From assembly GCA_937910255.1 (NCBI GenBank), contig CALEOQ010000433.1, forward strand, positions 1-7,858: a DNA stretch of 7,858 bases, given 5' to 3'. The DNA is from an uncultured Caulobacteraceae bacterium. Lineage in GTDB: Bacteria > Pseudomonadota > Alphaproteobacteria > Caulobacterales > Caulobacteraceae. Numbering within the stretch: position 1 is the first letter of the stretch; the number at the start of each line of letters is the position of its first letter. The notes below the pieces were generated by a model. That model ran no database searches. It was not told the DNA's origin and saw nothing but the letters and a program-made list of their open reading frames with translations. This document shows positions 5,787 to 7,858 of the stretch, piece after piece. The translations under genes and the position numbers were made by a program.

Positions 5787-6605
5787 ATGGGCTTGGAGCC
5801 TCAACGCGAAACCTACCGGCCGCCCTGGCTGCTCTGGGTGGAGGCCGCCCTGGCCATCGTCGTGGGCGGTCTGTCCCTCTATCGCGAGATCACGGCCCAG
5901 AACGATGGCTCAGACCTGAGGGCCGATCCCCGCCTTGCACCGGTTCATCAGGCGCAACTGCTGGAGGCGGCTCGCGCCGCCTACGCCATCCTGCGCACGC
6001 CAGAATTCGCCGCGGCTCTGACTGGCGCGGCGGGCGACCGGACGATCTATGTGTCCCGCGATCGGGGCGAGCGATCCGCCGAGGTCGTGCTGGAGGACCT
6101 CACCGGCCGGGGCCGCTACCTGCCTGTCCGGCTGATCATGATGGACCCCGCTGCGCCGCAGTCCCGCGGCCACTACGCGGCGGGCGGCGGCCTCGGCTAT
6201 GTCAGTCAGGACGGCGAAATCCATCTCCCGCTAGACGTGCTGGCCGACTGGGCCGCCGACGATCTCGTCCAGCGCTCCTGCGCCATCAACACCCTGGCCC
6301 ACGAGATCGCCCACACCATCTCGATCTCGCCCTTCGTCTTCACGCCGGCCTTCACCGACACCCGCCTGGGCGAGCGCGCCATCCCCCGCCGGGGCGAGGG
6401 CGACAGCCCGGTGGCCTCCTATCTGATCGGCTCGGCCGCGCAGTGCGCCTGGCTCCAGCAGCAGGGCCGAATCACAGCCAGCGAGATGGGCGCCTGCGTC
6501 GAGGTGTTCGGCGCCCGAGGCTTCAACGACCGCTGCGCCGCCTTCACCGCGGGCGAGCCGGTCCGAGAGCGCCCAGGACTGCCCCCGCCCATGCGGCCGC
6601 TTTAG
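5787..6605 (+). CDS. Membrane-anchored putative zinc metallopeptidase (HExxH)
   Basis: This 272-aa protein has a single N-terminal hydrophobic segment (about residues 13-30, WLLWVEAALAIVVGGLSL) without a clear cleavage site, suggesting a membrane anchor. The rest is probably periplasmic. H172-E173-I174-A175-H176 in NTLAHEIAHTIS matches the zincin HExxH motif, where the histidines bind zinc and Glu activates water. The third ligand is not obvious; Asp/Glu residues about 18-32 positions later (FTDTRLGE, RGEGDS) are candidates, followed by a helix ASYLIGSAAQCAWLQQQ. There are four cysteines, all in the C-terminal half. I do not recognise a named family, and the substrate is unknown. The start is uncertain: ATG 5787 directly abuts GGAGG, whereas TTG 5793 has the ideal 6-nt spacing; the difference is two residues. 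It diverges from pirin and ends overlapping the convergent kinase-like gene. Confidence 0.75.
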   Translation: MGLEPQRETYRPPWLLWVEAALAIVVGGLSLYREITAQNDGSDLRADPRLAPVHQAQLLEAARAAYAILRTPEFAAALTGAAGDRTIYVSRDRGERSAEVVLEDLTGRGRYLPVRLIMMDPAAPQSRGHYAAGGGLGYVSQDGEIHLPLDVLADWAADDLVQRSCAINTLAHEIAHTISISPFVFTPAFTDTRLGERAIPRRGEGDSPVASYLIGSAAQCAWLQQQGRITASEMGACVEVFGARGFNDRCAAFTAGEPVRERPGLPPPMRPL

Positions 6606-7699
6606 GCGCTCACCCGCGGGGCATATGGGCCTAGCCGCTCCAGGTCTTGATCCGCGTCAGGCCAGCGCCGACGAAGCCAGGCGCCGGCCCGCCAGGCCCA
6701 CCCGGCCAGTTGCGGCAGGCGCCGATGGCGCGAGGCGGCCTCGGCTGCGGCCTCCAGCGCCGAGACCATCTGCAGCCGGCTGGCGTCGCCGCTTGGCCGG
6801 TCGTCCAGACGTGGGAACCGGGTGAACCGCTCGCAGGCCCGGGTCAGACAGGCTGCGGCCATGCCGAGGCCAAAGACCTGGTCGTCGTCTGCCGTGGCCA
6901 AGCGGGTGGCCAGCGCCGTCCGATAGATCTGTTCCAGCTCCGCGCTCTGAGACGGCCCAGCCACGGTCAGCCAGGCCGGCCCGGGCACATGGATGGCCGC
7001 CGCATCGATCAGCGCGTGCCGAAAGTTCGCCGCCTCGAAGTCGATCAGTCGACCTTCGCCGCCTTCGCTCAGGAAATTGTTGGCTTCGCAGTCGCCATTG
7101 GAGAAGGCCTGGAAGGGGCCGGGCGCCTGCAGGGTGGCGAACGCCGTCGCCAGATCTGTCTCGACGGGACCGCCAAGGGACAGGCCAAGGCCTTCCAGCC
7201 CCCGCATCATGGCCAGGGTCGCCTGCGCCTCCGCGATCCGAGTGTCGGACGGGGATGCGCCGCTGCGGATCAGGCAGGCTTCGAACGCTGCGCCTCGCCC
7301 CGAGGTCTGGGCGGCCAGCTCGCCCATGGTCCGGACGAAGGCGGCAAGCCCCGGCCAGGCGCTGGCCACGCCGGCCGCGCGGATTTGCTGATCCAGCGGG
7401 CGGCGGGGCGCCAGGTCCTCCAGGACCAGCAGGCCGGCGTCGAGATCGCTCGCCAGCAGCCGTGGCCCCCTCGCCACGCCGATGTGCTGCAGGAAGGTGA
7501 GGGCCGCGTGCTCCACAATGATCTGGCGAGGGCTGTTGCGCACCGCGCCACGGCGTCGCCATTTCACGATCACCGAGGCGCGCGACCGCTCCAGTTGGCA
7601 GCGCATCACCGACCAGGGCTCCAGCCGCGACCCTCCGACGATGCGGTCGCCGATCAGCGCCTCCAGCGCCTCGCGTGTCGGGCCGTCGTCTGTGGTCAT
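6602..7699 (-). CDS. Aminoglycoside phosphotransferase (APH)/choline kinase-like protein
   Basis: This 365-aa protein has a protein-kinase-like APH fold. An N-lobe lysine, K46 (VIVKW), is a candidate for ATP binding. The hinge-like LLVLEDLAP lies near residue 90. The catalytic loop GDCEANN has D203 as likely base and N208 as metal ligand, and the metal-binding Asp is D220 (LIDFE). The usual His before the catalytic loop (HGD) is Asn here (SNGD, N201). This architecture is shared by antibiotic kinases, choline/ethanolamine kinases, homoserine kinase and many uncharacterised small-molecule kinases; nothing visible points to antibiotic resistance, and the substrate is unknown. The gene is complete: ATG at 7699 follows GAGGAG with 5-nt spacing, the last genomic bases before the adapter. 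Its TAA stop (6604-6602) overlaps the TAG of the convergent metallopeptidase gene. Confidence 0.8.
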   Translation of the reverse strand: MTTDDGPTREALEALIGDRIVGGSRLEPWSVMRCQLERSRASVIVKWRRRGAVRNSPRQIIVEHAALTFLQHIGVARGPRLLASDLDAGLLVLEDLAPRRPLDQQIRAAGVASAWPGLAAFVRTMGELAAQTSGRGAAFEACLIRSGASPSDTRIAEAQATLAMMRGLEGLGLSLGGPVETDLATAFATLQAPGPFQAFSNGDCEANNFLSEGGEGRLIDFEAANFRHALIDAAAIHVPGPAWLTVAGPSQSAELEQIYRTALATRLATADDDQVFGLGMAAACLTRACERFTRFPRLDDRPSGDASRLQMVSALEAAAEAASRHRRLPQLAGWAWRAGAWLRRRWPDADQDLERLGPYAPRVSA

Positions 7700-7710
7700 C
7701 CTGTCTCCTC

Positions 7711-7784
7711 AGATCGGAAGAGCACACGTCTGAACTCCAGTCACGTCGTAATCTCGTATGCCGTCTTCTGCTTGAAAAAAAAAA
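7711..7784 (+). other. Illumina P7 index adapter plus poly-A (contamination)
   Basis: 7711-7744 match the TruSeq 3' adapter exactly (AGATCGGAAGAGCACACGTC onward). 7745-7750 (GTCGTA) are the index, 7751-7774 are the P7 flow-cell sequence (ATCTCGTATGCCGTCTTCTG then CTTG), and 7775-7784 are ten A. The index is the reverse complement of that in the left-end adapter, so both ends come from one library. Genomic sequence ends at 7710. A minus-strand frame through here yields the spurious SSRRRHTRLRRDWSSDVCSS peptide fused to a shadow of the kinase-like gene. Confidence 0.98.
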
Positions 7785-7858
7785 CCCCAACTCATACAGC
7801 AGCATCACCCGACAGCTCACTCACTGTTGCTAAACCTAACGACCTGATCATAACGCTC
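7785..7858. other. Non-genomic low-quality read tail
   Basis: This AC-rich sequence follows the adapter and poly-A. It is read-out beyond the end of the library molecule and holds no supported feature. Confidence 0.9.

Noticed and set aside
5684..6634. A 316-codon plus-strand frame overlapping the metallopeptidase gene
   Set aside because: It is Arg/Pro/Gly-rich and out of frame with the HExxH protein, which has a coherent membrane anchor and motif.
84..7784. Terminal inverted repeats suggesting a transposon or linear replicon
   Set aside because: The repeats are exactly the sequencing adapter with index, and no transposase or replication gene is present.
6657..7820. A 387-codon minus-strand frame
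   Set aside because: It begins in the read tail and adapter and continues as an out-of-frame shadow of the kinase-like gene; the Arg/Gly-rich sequence has no domain.

Overview
The window is one complete assembled contig rather than an internal slice of a chromosome. Bacterial DNA runs from about 159 to 7710. It is flanked on both sides by a full 64-nt Illumina P7 index adapter (95-158 inverted, 7711-7774 forward), each carrying the same 6-base index. Outside each adapter is a homopolymer (11 T at left, 10 A at right), then 75-83 bases of low-quality read-tail sequence. Nothing outside 159-7710 should be treated as biology. The apparent 64-bp terminal inverted repeat is this adapter, not a transposon or telomere end.

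The insert is GC-rich with strongly GC-biased third codon positions. Its protein sequences (UvrC, PgsA, a PAS sensor, a pirin and a glycine-zipper/SH3 envelope protein) resemble Alphaproteobacteria, most likely Caulobacterales such as Phenylobacterium, Caulobacter or Brevundimonas. This is inferred from protein flavour only; no rRNA or other marker is present.

Layout from left to right: (1) the N-terminal part of a PAS sensor protein on the minus strand, cut by the contig end; (2) divergently from it, a plus-strand run of uvrC (nucleotide excision repair endonuclease), a small secreted protein of unknown function, and pgsA (phosphatidylglycerophosphate synthase); (3) a 252-bp intergenic region with a GC-rich hairpin, a Fur-box-like palindrome lying inside a plausible minus-strand promoter, a 52-codon small ORF downstream of that promoter, and a second perfect 13-bp palindrome; (4) a plus-strand secreted glycine-zipper/SH3 protein ending at a strong hairpin; (5) a minus-strand pirin-family gene whose 3' end overlaps a 17-bp tandem duplication; (6) divergent from pirin, a membrane-anchored HExxH putative metallopeptidase on the plus strand; (7) convergent with it and overlapping by 4 bp, a complete minus-strand aminoglycoside-phosphotransferase/choline-kinase-like gene whose ribosome binding site is the last genomic sequence before the adapter.

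The genes are mostly housekeeping and do not form one pathway. uvrC, the small gene and pgsA are close enough to be co-transcribed; the rest look like independent units in divergent or convergent pairs. I see no mobile element, CRISPR array, tRNA or rRNA, and no clear new multi-gene system. The biology most worth following is the Fur-like regulatory block at 3821-3850 with its small minus-strand ORF or RNA, and the uncharacterised HExxH protein.
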